The notes: generated from the sequence alone by a model not told the origin. A DNA stretch of 64,000 nucleotides from Chitinophaga sp. YR627 (GCF_900114995.1 NZ_FOUX01000002.1:1116001-1180000); one strand, 5' to 3'; shown: positions 45,207 through 54,242, counted from the stretch's first letter. Made by a program: numbers and translations.

Positions 45207-45581
45207 CTACTCTACACCGGCAATTTTCATATCAAGCAGCTCCTGCCGGGTTAAATCTGGCAGTCCGCCGGGGTTTTTCCTGAGCTTGGCGGCAATGTTC
45301 TCTCCCACTTTTCTGGCGTCCTCTTCACTTTGAAAAGGCTTGTTGCCAACTATTACGGGGATGAATGGCTGTTCAATGTAGGTATGAGTGCCTTTGTTGA
45401 TCTTATAGCCCCAACCATTCCTGTTGTCCAGCTGAAACGTTACTACCGCAATGCTGTCATGCACTGCGGTAGTAGCTGTCTCTTGAGTATGTTCAGTTCG
45501 TTCTGTCTGTTTTTGCTGACAGGCCGTAAAGGCCAGTCCGGCAACCAGTGAAGCGATCAGAAAAGACCTCTTATTAGTCAT
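45207..45581 (-). CDS. DUF4907-family lipoprotein
   Basis: About 124 residues from the ATG at 45581, which overlaps the stop of the kelch gene (ATGACTAA). Signal with lipobox (VAGLAFTAC). The domain (VVTFQLDNRNGWGYKINKG, then PFQSEEDARKVGENIAAKL and LPDLTRQELLDMKI) matches DUF4907, a short family of unknown function in Bacteroidota that is found beside kelch-repeat lipoproteins. A weak hairpin at 45190-45220 spans its stop codon and has no T tract. Confidence 0.75.
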   Translation of the reverse strand: MTNKRSFLIASLVAGLAFTACQQKQTERTEHTQETATTAVHDSIAVVTFQLDNRNGWGYKINKGTHTYIEQPFIPVIVGNKPFQSEEDARKVGENIAAKLRKNPGGLPDLTRQELLDMKIAGVE

Positions 45582-46593
45582 TCGTATCGTTTTCCTGGTC
45601 AGGATAGAATTCAAACAGGTCATCCAGGTAAGTGCTGCTGGAATAACCAGTTCCTACGAAACCTCTGTTCTTAACAGTGAAACCAACTGCGCTGGTACGG
45701 CTAGCACCATCGAAAGCAGTTTTTTCTGTCCAGCGGTCGCTAACTGGCTCATATTCCCATGTTGCAGAGCTGGAACCTGTTGTTACGTATGCTTTGTTGT
45801 TGATTACGAAAGCAACACCACCGTAACGGGAGATAGAAGAGTAATCATCATCGAAAGAATCGTCAGTAGCGTTTTCGATCTTAGCTTTCTCTTTCCATAC
45901 GTCATTAGCAGCATCGTAAACATACATACGGGTAGGCACTGTACCTGCACCGGTACCTGTTACAACATATGCGCTGTCTTTGATAACAAAAGCAACTGCC
46001 TGTCTTCTTTTATCTTTCAGTGCTGTGATCGGGCTCCAGCTGTTGGTAGAAGGATTGAATTTGAAGAAGTCGCTCATGTTGTTACCGCCATCATAACCTG
46101 TACCCAGGTAACCCTGATCTTTTACAGAGAACGCTACAGCGAAGTAACGTGCAGCACCTGGAAAATCAGCTTTGCTGGTCCAGCTATTTGCAGTCGGGTC
46201 GTATTCCCAGGTATCTTTCAGTGATTTGAAATCCGCATCACTACCAGTAGCAACATAACCTTTACCGGCAGCAGCGAATGCTGATGCGCCTGTACGTGCC
46301 AGGTTTCTGGAAGCATTGTTTGGATCCTGTAAAGACGCTATCATAGTCCAGTTATCTTTCGCTGGATCGTACTTATAAAATGAACTTAATAAAGTACCTC
46401 CATCAACACCACTGGTGCCAGTTCCCACATACGCTGTATCTCCGATCACAAAGCTTACTGCTTCCCTTCTGGCGTCGCCCTGGTAATCTGCTCTTCTTAC
46501 CCAGTTACCCAGCTTGGTCGTATCTTCGCTTGATGAACAGGAGGCTAACGTAAGTGCGGCCAATCCCAGAAAACATACATTTAAATAGCGCAT
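45574..46593 (-). CDS. Kelch-repeat lipoprotein (six-bladed propeller)
   Basis: 339 residues. Lipobox LAALTLASC with Ser residues after the Cys. Six copies of a Kelch-like unit are visible, each with Y/F-(V/L)-x-TG(T/S/Y) and a later W, e.g. TAYVGTGTS, KGYVATGSD, QGYLGTGYD, SAYVVTGTG, KAYVTTGSS and RGFVGTGYS, which predicts a six-bladed propeller. Such proteins bind partners or sugars at the surface. It is followed by the DUF4907 gene with overlapping stop and start. Promoter at 46622-46650. Confidence 0.85.
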   Translation of the reverse strand: MRYLNVCFLGLAALTLASCSSSEDTTKLGNWVRRADYQGDARREAVSFVIGDTAYVGTGTSGVDGGTLLSSFYKYDPAKDNWTMIASLQDPNNASRNLARTGASAFAAAGKGYVATGSDADFKSLKDTWEYDPTANSWTSKADFPGAARYFAVAFSVKDQGYLGTGYDGGNNMSDFFKFNPSTNSWSPITALKDKRRQAVAFVIKDSAYVVTGTGAGTVPTRMYVYDAANDVWKEKAKIENATDDSFDDDYSSISRYGGVAFVINNKAYVTTGSSSATWEYEPVSDRWTEKTAFDGASRTSAVGFTVKNRGFVGTGYSSSTYLDDLFEFYPDQENDTND

Positions 46594-46617
46594 AAGTTAT
46601 TTTTACTTTTTTAATAG

Positions 46618-46682
46618 CTGCCAAAATTATCCGCACTTATTTAAGCTCAATCATAAAATAGATATTTGGGTAATTTTGGCAG
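46618..46682. promoter_or_regulatory. Mirrored promoter region with 12-bp inverted repeat
   Basis: ctgccaaaatta (46618-46629) and taattttggcag (46671-46682) are exact reverse complements, each containing a -7 box, one facing the kelch gene and one facing the DUF4270 gene. A regulator binding both halves could control the two divergent units together (inference). Confidence 0.4.
46622..46650 (-). promoter_or_regulatory. Promoter of the kelch-DUF4907 unit
   Basis: Minus strand TTG (46650-46648), 18 bp, TAATTTTG (46629-46622). Predicted start near 46615, about 22 nt before the kelch ATG. Confidence 0.5.
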
Positions 46683-46844
46683 ACAAATCATGTCTTTTTA
46701 TCTGCCAACGGGTTTTTTCCTCTAAGGGGGAGCTTGCTACCCCAACAGTAGCACAAGGAATATGAATGGTTATTCGTCGACAAAAAGAGCTTATTCGCAT
46801 ATTAAATAAGCGTGAAGTTGGGTTCCTGTCTAAAATTGCGCTCC

Positions 46845-48179
46845 ATGAATAAAAGTATCCGCGCCAAAGTGGCCTGTAAATACCTGGTTTGTGCATTATT
46901 GATCACTGGCGCCGCTGCCTGTGAAAAAGAAGGCTTTTTGTATGATGGTATCACAGATCAGAGTGGTACAGAGTATCTGGTAACAGATACGATCACGATG
47001 ACAATGAGCACGGCATACCTTGATTCTGTTCCGACTTCTAACCTGGGCGTAGCCCTTGTTGGTACCAATAATGATCCTGTATTTGGTAAAATCTCCTCTA
47101 CCGCTTTCTGGCAGGTAAACGCCTATCGCGGTACCGCCATCCCTGACAGAGCCATCTATGACTCTATGGTACTAATGCTTCATCCGAAACTGGAGCATTA
47201 TGGTGATACCACCCTTCCGCAGCACATTGAAGTATACCGCGTTACCGAGACCATCAAACGCCCGGGTAACAGCGCCTTCTTATATAGTTACAGCAACTTT
47301 GCCACTGAACCTACTGCAATCGGTTCAACTCAGTTAACGATCCGTCCTCACCGCGACACAACACTCCGCATCAGGATCAGTGACGTACTGGGTAAAGAGT
47401 TCTTTGACCTCGCGGACAAGAACAGCACTACCATCACGAATCAGCAGCAGTTCCTGCAATACTTTAAAGGTCTGGCACTGAAACCAGGTATAAACAGCCA
47501 GGTGATCACTGCCCTCAGAGCAGATGACTCCCTGAACCTGCGCCTCTTCTTCCATACCACACCAGGTGAGATCAAACAGGAATACAGAGACTTCGCTGTA
47601 TATAATTCAGCGTTACAGTTCAACCATGTAGACGTACAACGTCCTGCTGGTTCTCCGCTGACTGCATTAGGTCCTAATAAAAGATTACTCTCCTCTGCTG
47701 ACGCAGACCGCAAAATATTTGTACAGCCGCTGACCAACATCGTAGGCCGTATCGACTTTCCTTATCTCAAAACGTTCAACCAGCTGAACAAATTCTCCAA
47801 GATCATGAGGGCTACCCTCACTGTCAGACCGGAAAAGGCGACCTACAAGTACCCTTACTTCCTGCCTGCCAACCTGCCACTTGGTGTAATCACCAGCGGT
47901 AACGTGATCGAGGATACACTCCGCTCTCCACTTACCGGCGCTATCCAGTACGGTGGCCTGGTAACAGACCTTGTTTACAACACAGGTACTGCGTATACCT
48001 ACGATATTACCAATTATTGCATTGCACAATTAAATACGACTGACAATTCTTACCGCGGACTGGCCTTACTGCCTCCAAGAAACACAGGTCTTAGTAACTT
48101 TGACCGTGCAGTCCTTGGAGACAACCGGAACTCCACCAACAGAATTACAATACAGATTTATTACCTGCGGTATAAATAA
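46845..48179 (+). CDS. DUF4270-family outer-membrane lipoprotein
   Basis: 444 residues from the ATG at 46845; a GTG 33 bases earlier is in frame but would extend the signal. The lipobox is ITGAAAC and the body matches DUF4270: LVTDTITMTMSTAYLDSVPTS near the start and a long beta-rich body ending in NRITIQIYYLRYK. These proteins are surface lipoproteins of unknown role in Bacteroidota. Its TAA overlaps the ATG of the next gene (ATAATG), so the two are coupled. Confidence 0.83.
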   Translation: MNKSIRAKVACKYLVCALLITGAAACEKEGFLYDGITDQSGTEYLVTDTITMTMSTAYLDSVPTSNLGVALVGTNNDPVFGKISSTAFWQVNAYRGTAIPDRAIYDSMVLMLHPKLEHYGDTTLPQHIEVYRVTETIKRPGNSAFLYSYSNFATEPTAIGSTQLTIRPHRDTTLRIRISDVLGKEFFDLADKNSTTITNQQQFLQYFKGLALKPGINSQVITALRADDSLNLRLFFHTTPGEIKQEYRDFAVYNSALQFNHVDVQRPAGSPLTALGPNKRLLSSADADRKIFVQPLTNIVGRIDFPYLKTFNQLNKFSKIMRATLTVRPEKATYKYPYFLPANLPLGVITSGNVIEDTLRSPLTGAIQYGGLVTDLVYNTGTAYTYDITNYCIAQLNTTDNSYRGLALLPPRNTGLSNFDRAVLGDNRNSTNRITIQIYYLRYK

Positions 48180-49432
48180 TGCAATCAAGAATTGACTACA
48201 TGAAGCGAATACAATATACGACCGGCTTATGCGGCCTGATGCTTTTACTGGGCGGCAAGGCAATGGCACAACACGGTATCAATTCACTCTACTCTGCGTA
48301 TGCCATCGGTGACCAGGAGGAACATGATTACACCCGCAACTTCGGTGTGGGTAGCACAGGTATTGGTCGCCGTTCAGATAACTACCTGAACGAGCTGAAC
48401 CCTGCGTCCTACGCAGCACTGCCTCGTCAGCATTTCATGTTCGATGTTTCCCTGCGCGCACAGTCCGTTAATTATAAAGATGCTACAACCCTGAACAGAC
48501 AGGCTGGCGATGTTAACGTCAAACGTCTGGCGATGGGTTTCAAAGTGAACAGCAGATGGGGTATGAGCGCCGGTTTCGGTCAGTTCAGCAACGTCGACTA
48601 CAAGCTGGTCTCTACCAAATTCGTTGATACATCACCCCAGACTACCACGACAGAAGGTACTGGCGGTATTTATAAAGCATACATTTCCAATGGTGTAAGA
48701 ATTACCAAAAACTTCGCTGTTGGTGTGTCCACTAACTTCCTGTTCGGTCCTAACAATACCACAGAAAACGTGGGTGGTGATACCGTATCCACCAAGATCC
48801 AGCGTTACGCTTTCAATACCAACTTCAATGCAGGTGTACAATATGCCGGCAGACTGGGTGGTGACTGGGTACTGGGCCTCGGGGCTACCTATCGCTTCAA
48901 GACCAAACTGAGCTACGAGAAAAAACTGATAGTGATGAACTCATCTGAAACCACACTGTTTCAGGATGATCTCGCTAAAGAAAAATATACCCTGCCTGAA
49001 CAGTACGGCGCCGGTATCCACCTGGGTAACGGTACCATCAGCTGGCTGGCTGACTACCGCAAGCAGATGTGGGCCGATACCAAACCTGCCAGCACTAACT
49101 ACCTGTTCGCCAACTCTGAGCGTATGTCTACTGGTCTGGAATATACCTTCAGACGGATGTACGGCTCTCAACAGATCGAAGGTGTAGTGATACAGGCCGG
49201 TGCTTCCTACTACAAATCTTACCTGGTAGTAAACAATAACCAGATCAAGGATATCGCAGGTACTGTCGGTGTTTCCCTTCCTTCCAAATCCAACTACCTG
49301 CGTTATTACATAGGTATTGAAGTAGGACAGAGAGGTACTACCAGCGGTGGCCTCGTAAAGGAAACATACATCAACGGTGTGTTCCACTTCTCCCTGAGAG
49401 ATATCTGGTTCCTGCGCAGAACATACGAATGA
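48179..49432 (+). CDS. Outer-membrane beta-barrel-like protein
   Basis: 417 residues from the overlapping ATG at 48179; an in-frame ATG at 48200 gives a more compact signal peptide (MKRIQYTTGLCGLMLLLGGKA), so either may be used. After the signal (ending AMAQ) the protein alternates aromatic and polar residues in many beta strands and ends in a short strand with Trp/Phe, which suits a barrel of the FadL/PorV-like kind. No exact family is claimed. Coupled to the DUF4270 gene, so the pair may form one surface complex. Confidence 0.65.
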   Translation: MQSRIDYMKRIQYTTGLCGLMLLLGGKAMAQHGINSLYSAYAIGDQEEHDYTRNFGVGSTGIGRRSDNYLNELNPASYAALPRQHFMFDVSLRAQSVNYKDATTLNRQAGDVNVKRLAMGFKVNSRWGMSAGFGQFSNVDYKLVSTKFVDTSPQTTTTEGTGGIYKAYISNGVRITKNFAVGVSTNFLFGPNNTTENVGGDTVSTKIQRYAFNTNFNAGVQYAGRLGGDWVLGLGATYRFKTKLSYEKKLIVMNSSETTLFQDDLAKEKYTLPEQYGAGIHLGNGTISWLADYRKQMWADTKPASTNYLFANSERMSTGLEYTFRRMYGSQQIEGVVIQAGASYYKSYLVVNNNQIKDIAGTVGVSLPSKSNYLRYYIGIEVGQRGTTSGGLVKETYINGVFHFSLRDIWFLRRTYE

Positions 49433-49459
49433 TCTGATAACGGATTACCCGAAAATATT

Positions 49460-49490
49460 AAAGCCCATAGCATATGCTATGGGCTTTTTT
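49460..49490 (+). terminator. Terminator after the beta-barrel gene
   Basis: Nearly perfect stem (aaagcccatagc / gctatgggcttt) followed by a long T run. Confidence 0.85.
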
Positions 49491-49538
49491 TATACCATAA
49501 TCAAGTGAAAATTGCTTCCTTCAAAGTACCCCCCCGCT

Positions 49539-50894
49539 TTATTTCTTCAAAAACTCACTAAACCACTGACCGGAGCTTTTCATCGTCCGTACCTGCGTAT
49601 CCCGGTCTACATGCACCAATCCGAAACGGGCCTTGTATCCTTCTGCCCATTCGAAATTATCTGTCAACGTCCAGGCAAAATACCCGTCTATCGGTATCCC
49701 TTCTTTCTTTGCCTTCAGCACACCGGATAAATATTCCCTGAAGTAACCGATCCGATCCTGATCATCTACTGCTCCCCCACTCATAATATCAGCAAAGGCA
49801 GCTCCGCTTTCTGTTACCATCAGCCGTTTAATACCCTCATAGGCGCCAAACTGTTTCAGAATAGCATACATACCTTCCCCGCTGATCTCCCATCCTAATG
49901 CCGTCATTGGCACCCGACGGGACTTCGGTTTTACTTCGGATATGCCTACCACCGGCATGAACGCATTCCTGCGCACGACCAATGGGAAATAATTCTGTAC
50001 CCCGATAAAATCAAAGTCAAATGACAGCTGGTCCCAGTCCCGCCACAAGGCATAACGTCTTTCTATCCGGCGTAACAAGGGAAAATCATTCACCGGATAT
50101 CCCATGCCCAGTACCGGCTCCAGGAACAGACGGTTAAATAGCGCGTCTGCCTTCTTTGCAGCCTGTATATCGGCCTCCTGCTGTGTGTATGGGTAAATGT
50201 ATGAACAGGACAGACAAGTCCCGATATTGGCGTCTTTAACGGTTTCTCTGATGACTTTCGCACCTGCTGCCTGAGCAAGCAACACATGATGCACCGCCGG
50301 GAGAAAATAGGATACACCGAACTTACCCGGTGCATGTACCCCCAGCATATATCCCAATGAGGTAAAACCAAAGGGTTCATTCATCACGATCCAGTTCTTT
50401 ACCTTATCTCCAAATGCCTGTACGCATATACGCACATATTCTTCAAAAGCGAATATGACGCCGCGGTGGCACCACCCTCCCTTATGCTCAATTGCATGCG
50501 GTAAATCCCAGTGATATAAAGTAACATATGGTATCAGTCCGGCTTCCAGACAGGCGTCTATCACCCGGTGATAATAATCGATGCCCGCCTGATTCACTCT
50601 ACCGGTCCCTTCCGGCAGAATACGCGGCCAGGAAATAGAAAAACGGAACACATCAAAACCCATTTGTTTGACCAGCTGAATATCCTCCCGGTAACGGTTA
50701 TAGAAATCGACTGTCACAAGTGCATTGGTGCCATCTTTGATCTTTCCCTTCTTCGTGGTAAACTCGTCCCAGATAGACTTTCCTTTACCATCGGCATCAC
50801 AGGACCCTTCATTCTGAAATGCGGAAATCGTCACTCCCCAAAGGAAATTCTCTCCAAAATCATGACGGCTGAAAGGTGCGCTGAATTGTTCCAT
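49539..50894 (-). CDS. Glycoside hydrolase family 1 (beta-glucosidase type)
   Basis: 451 residues, full length. TLYHWDLPHA is the typical GH1 segment; the acid/base Glu is in VMNEPFGF, and the nucleophile Glu in VTESGAAF, where the usual sequence is TENG. No signal peptide, so cytoplasmic: it would cleave beta-linked disaccharides or phospho-sugars that have been imported. It stands alone, divergent from the formylglycine-generating enzyme gene. Sugar specificity is not shown. Confidence 0.9.
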   Translation of the reverse strand: MEQFSAPFSRHDFGENFLWGVTISAFQNEGSCDADGKGKSIWDEFTTKKGKIKDGTNALVTVDFYNRYREDIQLVKQMGFDVFRFSISWPRILPEGTGRVNQAGIDYYHRVIDACLEAGLIPYVTLYHWDLPHAIEHKGGWCHRGVIFAFEEYVRICVQAFGDKVKNWIVMNEPFGFTSLGYMLGVHAPGKFGVSYFLPAVHHVLLAQAAGAKVIRETVKDANIGTCLSCSYIYPYTQQEADIQAAKKADALFNRLFLEPVLGMGYPVNDFPLLRRIERRYALWRDWDQLSFDFDFIGVQNYFPLVVRRNAFMPVVGISEVKPKSRRVPMTALGWEISGEGMYAILKQFGAYEGIKRLMVTESGAAFADIMSGGAVDDQDRIGYFREYLSGVLKAKKEGIPIDGYFAWTLTDNFEWAEGYKARFGLVHVDRDTQVRTMKSSGQWFSEFLKK

Positions 50895-50996
50895 ATATAA
50901 AACAAGGATGCAGTTTACAATAGTTTATTTGTATCACCCATTATTTAATTGTTAAGGGAGCTAAAATTTAACATACAGATTCACGATCTTAGGGGA

Positions 50997-52046
50997 ATGT
51001 TTAGTAATCCTATTGCCATATGGACATTGGGCCTCAGCGTATTACTGTGCGCCTGTCAGAATAACCAGCCTTCCGGCACGCCTGCAGGCGATAGTACTGC
51101 ATCTCTCACGGAGAGCGATACACTTAACCGCATGGTGCTCATACCAGGTGGTACTTTCACGATGGGAGCAGATGATGCGGAGGCACATCCGGACGAAAAA
51201 CCACGTCACGATGTACATGTGGATAGCTTCTGGATGGATGAACATGAAGTGACCAATGCCGAATTTGCCGCTTTCGTAAAAGCAACAGGCTACCTCACTA
51301 CTGCTGAACGGCCGATCTCCAAAGAAGAGCTGATGCAGCAATTACCGGCCGGTTCGCCGGAACCAGATAGCAGTATGCTGCTCCCGGGGTCTATTGTATT
51401 CACCCCTCCCTCCCATCCTGTTCCACTGGATGATGTATCGCAATGGTGGTCTTTTATACAGGGCGCCAGCTGGCAACATCCCGGCGGACCAACAACCAAC
51501 ATCACCGGAAAGGAACACCTGCCGGTTGTGCACATTTCCTGGAATGATGCACAGGCATTTGCCGAATGGGCGGGTAAACGTCTCCCTACAGAGGCAGAAT
51601 GGGAATACGCAGCCAGAGGCGGTCTTAAAGACCAGCCCTATCCCTGGGGTACTGAGGCGCTGACAACAGGAAAGGTCAAAGCCAACACCTGGAATGGTCA
51701 TTTCCCCTATCAGAACACGCAGACAGATGGTTATTTCGGTGCTGCACCTGTAAAAAGCTTTGCACCTAACGCCTATGGATTATACGATATGTCCGGAAAT
51801 GTGTGGGAATGGTGCGCGGACTGGTATGATAGCCGTTATTATGGTCTGAAGCAGGGAGATAATCCAAAAGGTCCTGCTGCGGGTTACGATCCGGAAGATC
51901 CTGCTACCGCCAAACATACGATCCGTGGAGGTTCTTTTATGTGTACCGATGAATACTGTTCGGGTTACCGGGTAACAGCCAGGATGAAAACATCGCCGGA
52001 ATCCGGGTTGGAAAATCTTGGTTTCAGATGTGTGAAGAACAAGTAA
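50997..52046 (+). CDS. Lipoprotein formylglycine-generating enzyme (SUMF1 family)
   Basis: 349 residues from the ATG at 50997, which has AGGGG just upstream; a TTG at 50949 is less likely. Lipobox LLCAC is followed by a Ser/Thr-rich linker and the FGE domain (MVLIPGGTFTMGADDAEAH, RLPTEAEWEYAARGG, MSGNVWEWCADWYD). The two copper-binding and catalytic cysteines, C316 and C321 in RGGSFMCTDEYCSGYR, have the same spacing as in the human enzyme. It could turn a Cys in a target sulfatase to formylglycine outside the cytoplasm, which is unusual because bacterial FGE is usually cytoplasmic. No sulfatase of this kind lies next to it. Confidence 0.83.
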   Translation: MFSNPIAIWTLGLSVLLCACQNNQPSGTPAGDSTASLTESDTLNRMVLIPGGTFTMGADDAEAHPDEKPRHDVHVDSFWMDEHEVTNAEFAAFVKATGYLTTAERPISKEELMQQLPAGSPEPDSSMLLPGSIVFTPPSHPVPLDDVSQWWSFIQGASWQHPGGPTTNITGKEHLPVVHISWNDAQAFAEWAGKRLPTEAEWEYAARGGLKDQPYPWGTEALTTGKVKANTWNGHFPYQNTQTDGYFGAAPVKSFAPNAYGLYDMSGNVWEWCADWYDSRYYGLKQGDNPKGPAAGYDPEDPATAKHTIRGGSFMCTDEYCSGYRVTARMKTSPESGLENLGFRCVKNK

Positions 52047-52126
52047 AAGAAACGGATCTACCGACAATAATTAACGACTTAAGCATTGCTCAAATAACTA
52101 CCTGTCCCCGACAGCTACCCAAACAG

Positions 52127-52167
52127 GAAGAGGGTGTATCAATGTATGATACACCCTCTTCTTTCTT
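52127..52167. terminator. Bidirectional terminator
   Basis: Perfect 15-bp stem (gaagagggtgtatca / tgatacaccctcttc), 5-nt loop, T-rich on the plus side. Between the FGE gene and the convergent M56 gene. Confidence 0.85.
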
Positions 52168-52199
52168 TCAGGCAGTATTATAAAGCGATGTAATACCGC

Positions 52200-53810
52200 T
52201 TATTTTTTGTCTTCAGACTTCACGTCTATTTTAGTATCGGTATTTGTATTGGCATTAACATTATTACTGGTCGTTATGGTACGCACTGTATTACCATCCT
52301 TATAGCCAATCACAGTAACCATCTCGTCCCCGTTCTTCTTCACGTTTGCACCTTTTTCATCTACAGACACCAATTTTACTTTTGTTGGTGCTGTTGCAGC
52401 TGTACCTGGTGTAGTGGGAACAAACCCTTTGCGATCAACAACCGGTGCGCCTATATAGCCTTTGGTATAAATCTTCACTACACCATTCTTACCGGCATCT
52501 CCATAGATAGTGGTAGCAGATTCATCTTTCAGCACATATATAGAACTGATGTCCTCAGGATTGATCATACCTTCCGGCAGATTGCTACCGATGACTGCAT
52601 CGTCTATCACATAAAGTGGTTTTGCCTGTCCATTTGCTCCACCCCTGAGGACAATTTTAGGCTTATCAGTAGCCGCAGCATCCGCATTTTCTGCGACACT
52701 CAATCTCAGTTCTTTTCCTGCAGGAGCTGGCGCAGCAGCTGCGGCAGGTACAGGAGCCACTGCCGGAGCAGCAGGAACCGGTGGTACCGGTGGTGGTGGA
52801 GGCGGAACTTTCTCTCCTTTCCCTTTCCCTTTTACAGGAGGTGCTGGTGGAGGTGGCGGAGGTGGTGGTAACGGAGCAGCAGGTGGTGGAACCTTCACTT
52901 TCGATGTGTCTTCCTGGAATGCGTTTACCAGTTTATTTGCAGACGTCTCTGCTTTGGCAATTGCACGGGAGAAATTCAGGGAAAGTACTGCGATTCCCAT
53001 CACAGCACCTAATACTACATAACGCAGTAAATGATAGCGGGATGATCTCTTCTTATTCATCATCATGATCCTTTGTTTTAAGTGTGAAAAATTGAAATTG
53101 TTTGCGATGGCCGTCGCATATGGGATCCCACTTACTTTTAAAAGACTGTATTGATAAGATTTTGCGTCTATTCCCTGCCGGAGAATGCTCCTGTCAGTAA
53201 TAAACTCGAGGTTCTCACGGATGGCAATACTCATTAACCAGGCGCCGGGATTAAACCAGTAGAATATCTTGTTCAGTTCCCCCAGCAGCACATCAAGCGT
53301 ATGCCATTGCCGCACATGCACTTTTTCATGCTGGATGATAGAGGAGAATTCCTCTGGTGTGTGCAGGGATGGATTGATATATATGTTGCGCATAAAGGAG
53401 AACGGATTCGCGTTTTGCTCCATGATACGGAGTGATTCGTCTCCGAAAACTGTTCTCCGGGTCTGGTGATGCAATCTCCATAAAGAGAACAGCTGTATAG
53501 CAAACCGAATGGTCATAACGATCACTCCCAGCCAGAACACATACTTTACCAGTATATTAATAAAGGGCTCTGACGGATGCTTTTGCAGGGCTGACAGATC
53601 AAGTATATAAGCCTCTGCTACCACATTCAGCTCATGATGCTTTTGTATGAATACAGAGGGATCTATCAGTGGTCCCACAGTCGCACACAGGATGCCGCTA
53701 ATCAGGAAAAAGCGGTTCAGCGAGTAGAAGGTCAGACGCCTCAGACCGAAGCGATAGGCCAGGTAAAACAAAACAAGCGCTATGTTGGCTTTAAGCAGAT
53801 AAATAAGCAT
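52200..53810 (-). CDS. M56/BlaR1-like membrane metalloprotease with Pro-rich linker and TonB-plug-like end
   Basis: 536 residues. Four hydrophobic segments (about 5-25, 33-50, 88-110 and 265-285) surround a cytoplasmic zinc protease site HEKVH (161-165). A Pro/Ala-rich linker (about 305-375) is followed by a C-terminal stretch (about 385-450) with RGGANGQAKPLYVIDD and SIYVLKDESATTIYGDAGKNGVV, resembling the plug domain of TonB-dependent receptors. BlaR1 itself has a penicillin-binding sensor at the end; this one has none. It pairs with the BlaI-like repressor encoded 5 bp upstream, so it may cleave that repressor in response to an outer-membrane signal (inference). Confidence 0.8.
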   Translation of the reverse strand: MLIYLLKANIALVLFYLAYRFGLRRLTFYSLNRFFLISGILCATVGPLIDPSVFIQKHHELNVVAEAYILDLSALQKHPSEPFINILVKYVFWLGVIVMTIRFAIQLFSLWRLHHQTRRTVFGDESLRIMEQNANPFSFMRNIYINPSLHTPEEFSSIIQHEKVHVRQWHTLDVLLGELNKIFYWFNPGAWLMSIAIRENLEFITDRSILRQGIDAKSYQYSLLKVSGIPYATAIANNFNFSHLKQRIMMMNKKRSSRYHLLRYVVLGAVMGIAVLSLNFSRAIAKAETSANKLVNAFQEDTSKVKVPPPAAPLPPPPPPPPAPPVKGKGKGEKVPPPPPPVPPVPAAPAVAPVPAAAAAPAPAGKELRLSVAENADAAATDKPKIVLRGGANGQAKPLYVIDDAVIGSNLPEGMINPEDISSIYVLKDESATTIYGDAGKNGVVKIYTKGYIGAPVVDRKGFVPTTPGTAATAPTKVKLVSVDEKGANVKKNGDEMVTVIGYKDGNTVRTITTSNNVNANTNTDTKIDVKSEDKK

Positions 53811-53815
53811 GGTTA

Positions 53816-54172
53816 TCAGTTTTTCTCGATCATCCTGACAATTTCTTTCAGTTCTTCGGGGGTGATTTTCTTCTCTTTTGCGAAGAAGGTCACCAGGGCC
53901 TTATAGGAATCTTCGAAGTAGTCTTTTACAAACCCGCTCATGAACTTCTGTTTATACTCAGATTCAACGATCGCAGGTGTGTACTCATATACATTACCTG
54001 TTTTACGGCTGGTCAGGTAACCTTTTTTCTCCAGGTTCCTGATCGTGGAGGCAAGCGTCGTATAAGGAGGTTGCGGAGATGGATGCTGCTCCAGAAAATC
54101 CTTTACTGACCCTGTGCCCGTTTTCCATATTGCCAGCATGGCAATTTCCTCCTGCTGCGTAAGCTTTTCCAT
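53816..54172 (-). CDS. BlaI/MecI-family transcriptional repressor
   Basis: 118 residues, winged-helix N-terminal half (LTQQEEIAMLAIWKTGTGSVKDFLE, TTLASTIRNLEKKGYL) and an alpha-helical dimerisation half. The scissile region of classical BlaI lies near the middle; no exact NF site is claimed. Two near-identical 15-bp palindromes upstream flank its -7 box, so it probably represses itself and the M56 gene 5 bp downstream. No beta-lactamase gene is in the window. Confidence 0.85.
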   Translation of the reverse strand: MEKLTQQEEIAMLAIWKTGTGSVKDFLEQHPSPQPPYTTLASTIRNLEKKGYLTSRKTGNVYEYTPAIVESEYKQKFMSGFVKDYFEDSYKALVTFFAKEKKITPEELKEIVRMIEKN

Positions 54173-54198
54173 ATTAATTCAGTTTAAAGACAATCAAC

Positions 54199-54242
54199 TA
54201 CGATTGTTTCGTAAATCTACGAAACTTTCGTAATAAACCAAA
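54199..54242 (-). promoter_or_regulatory. Promoter and twin operators of the blaI-M56 unit
   Basis: Minus strand TTTG (54242-54239), 19 bp, TAGATTTA (54219-54212). Two sites of the form TACGA-N5-TCGTA (54199-54213 and 54218-54232), 19 bp apart centre to centre, lie on either side of the -7 box. The arrangement fits two repressor dimers on one face of the DNA. Confidence 0.6.

Noticed and set aside
45190..45220. Hairpin across the DUF4907 stop codon
   Set aside because: Stem is interrupted and no T tract follows, so no terminator is claimed.
52800..52900. Repetitive DNA in the M56 gene
   Set aside because: It is the coding sequence of a Pro-rich linker, not a separate repeat element.
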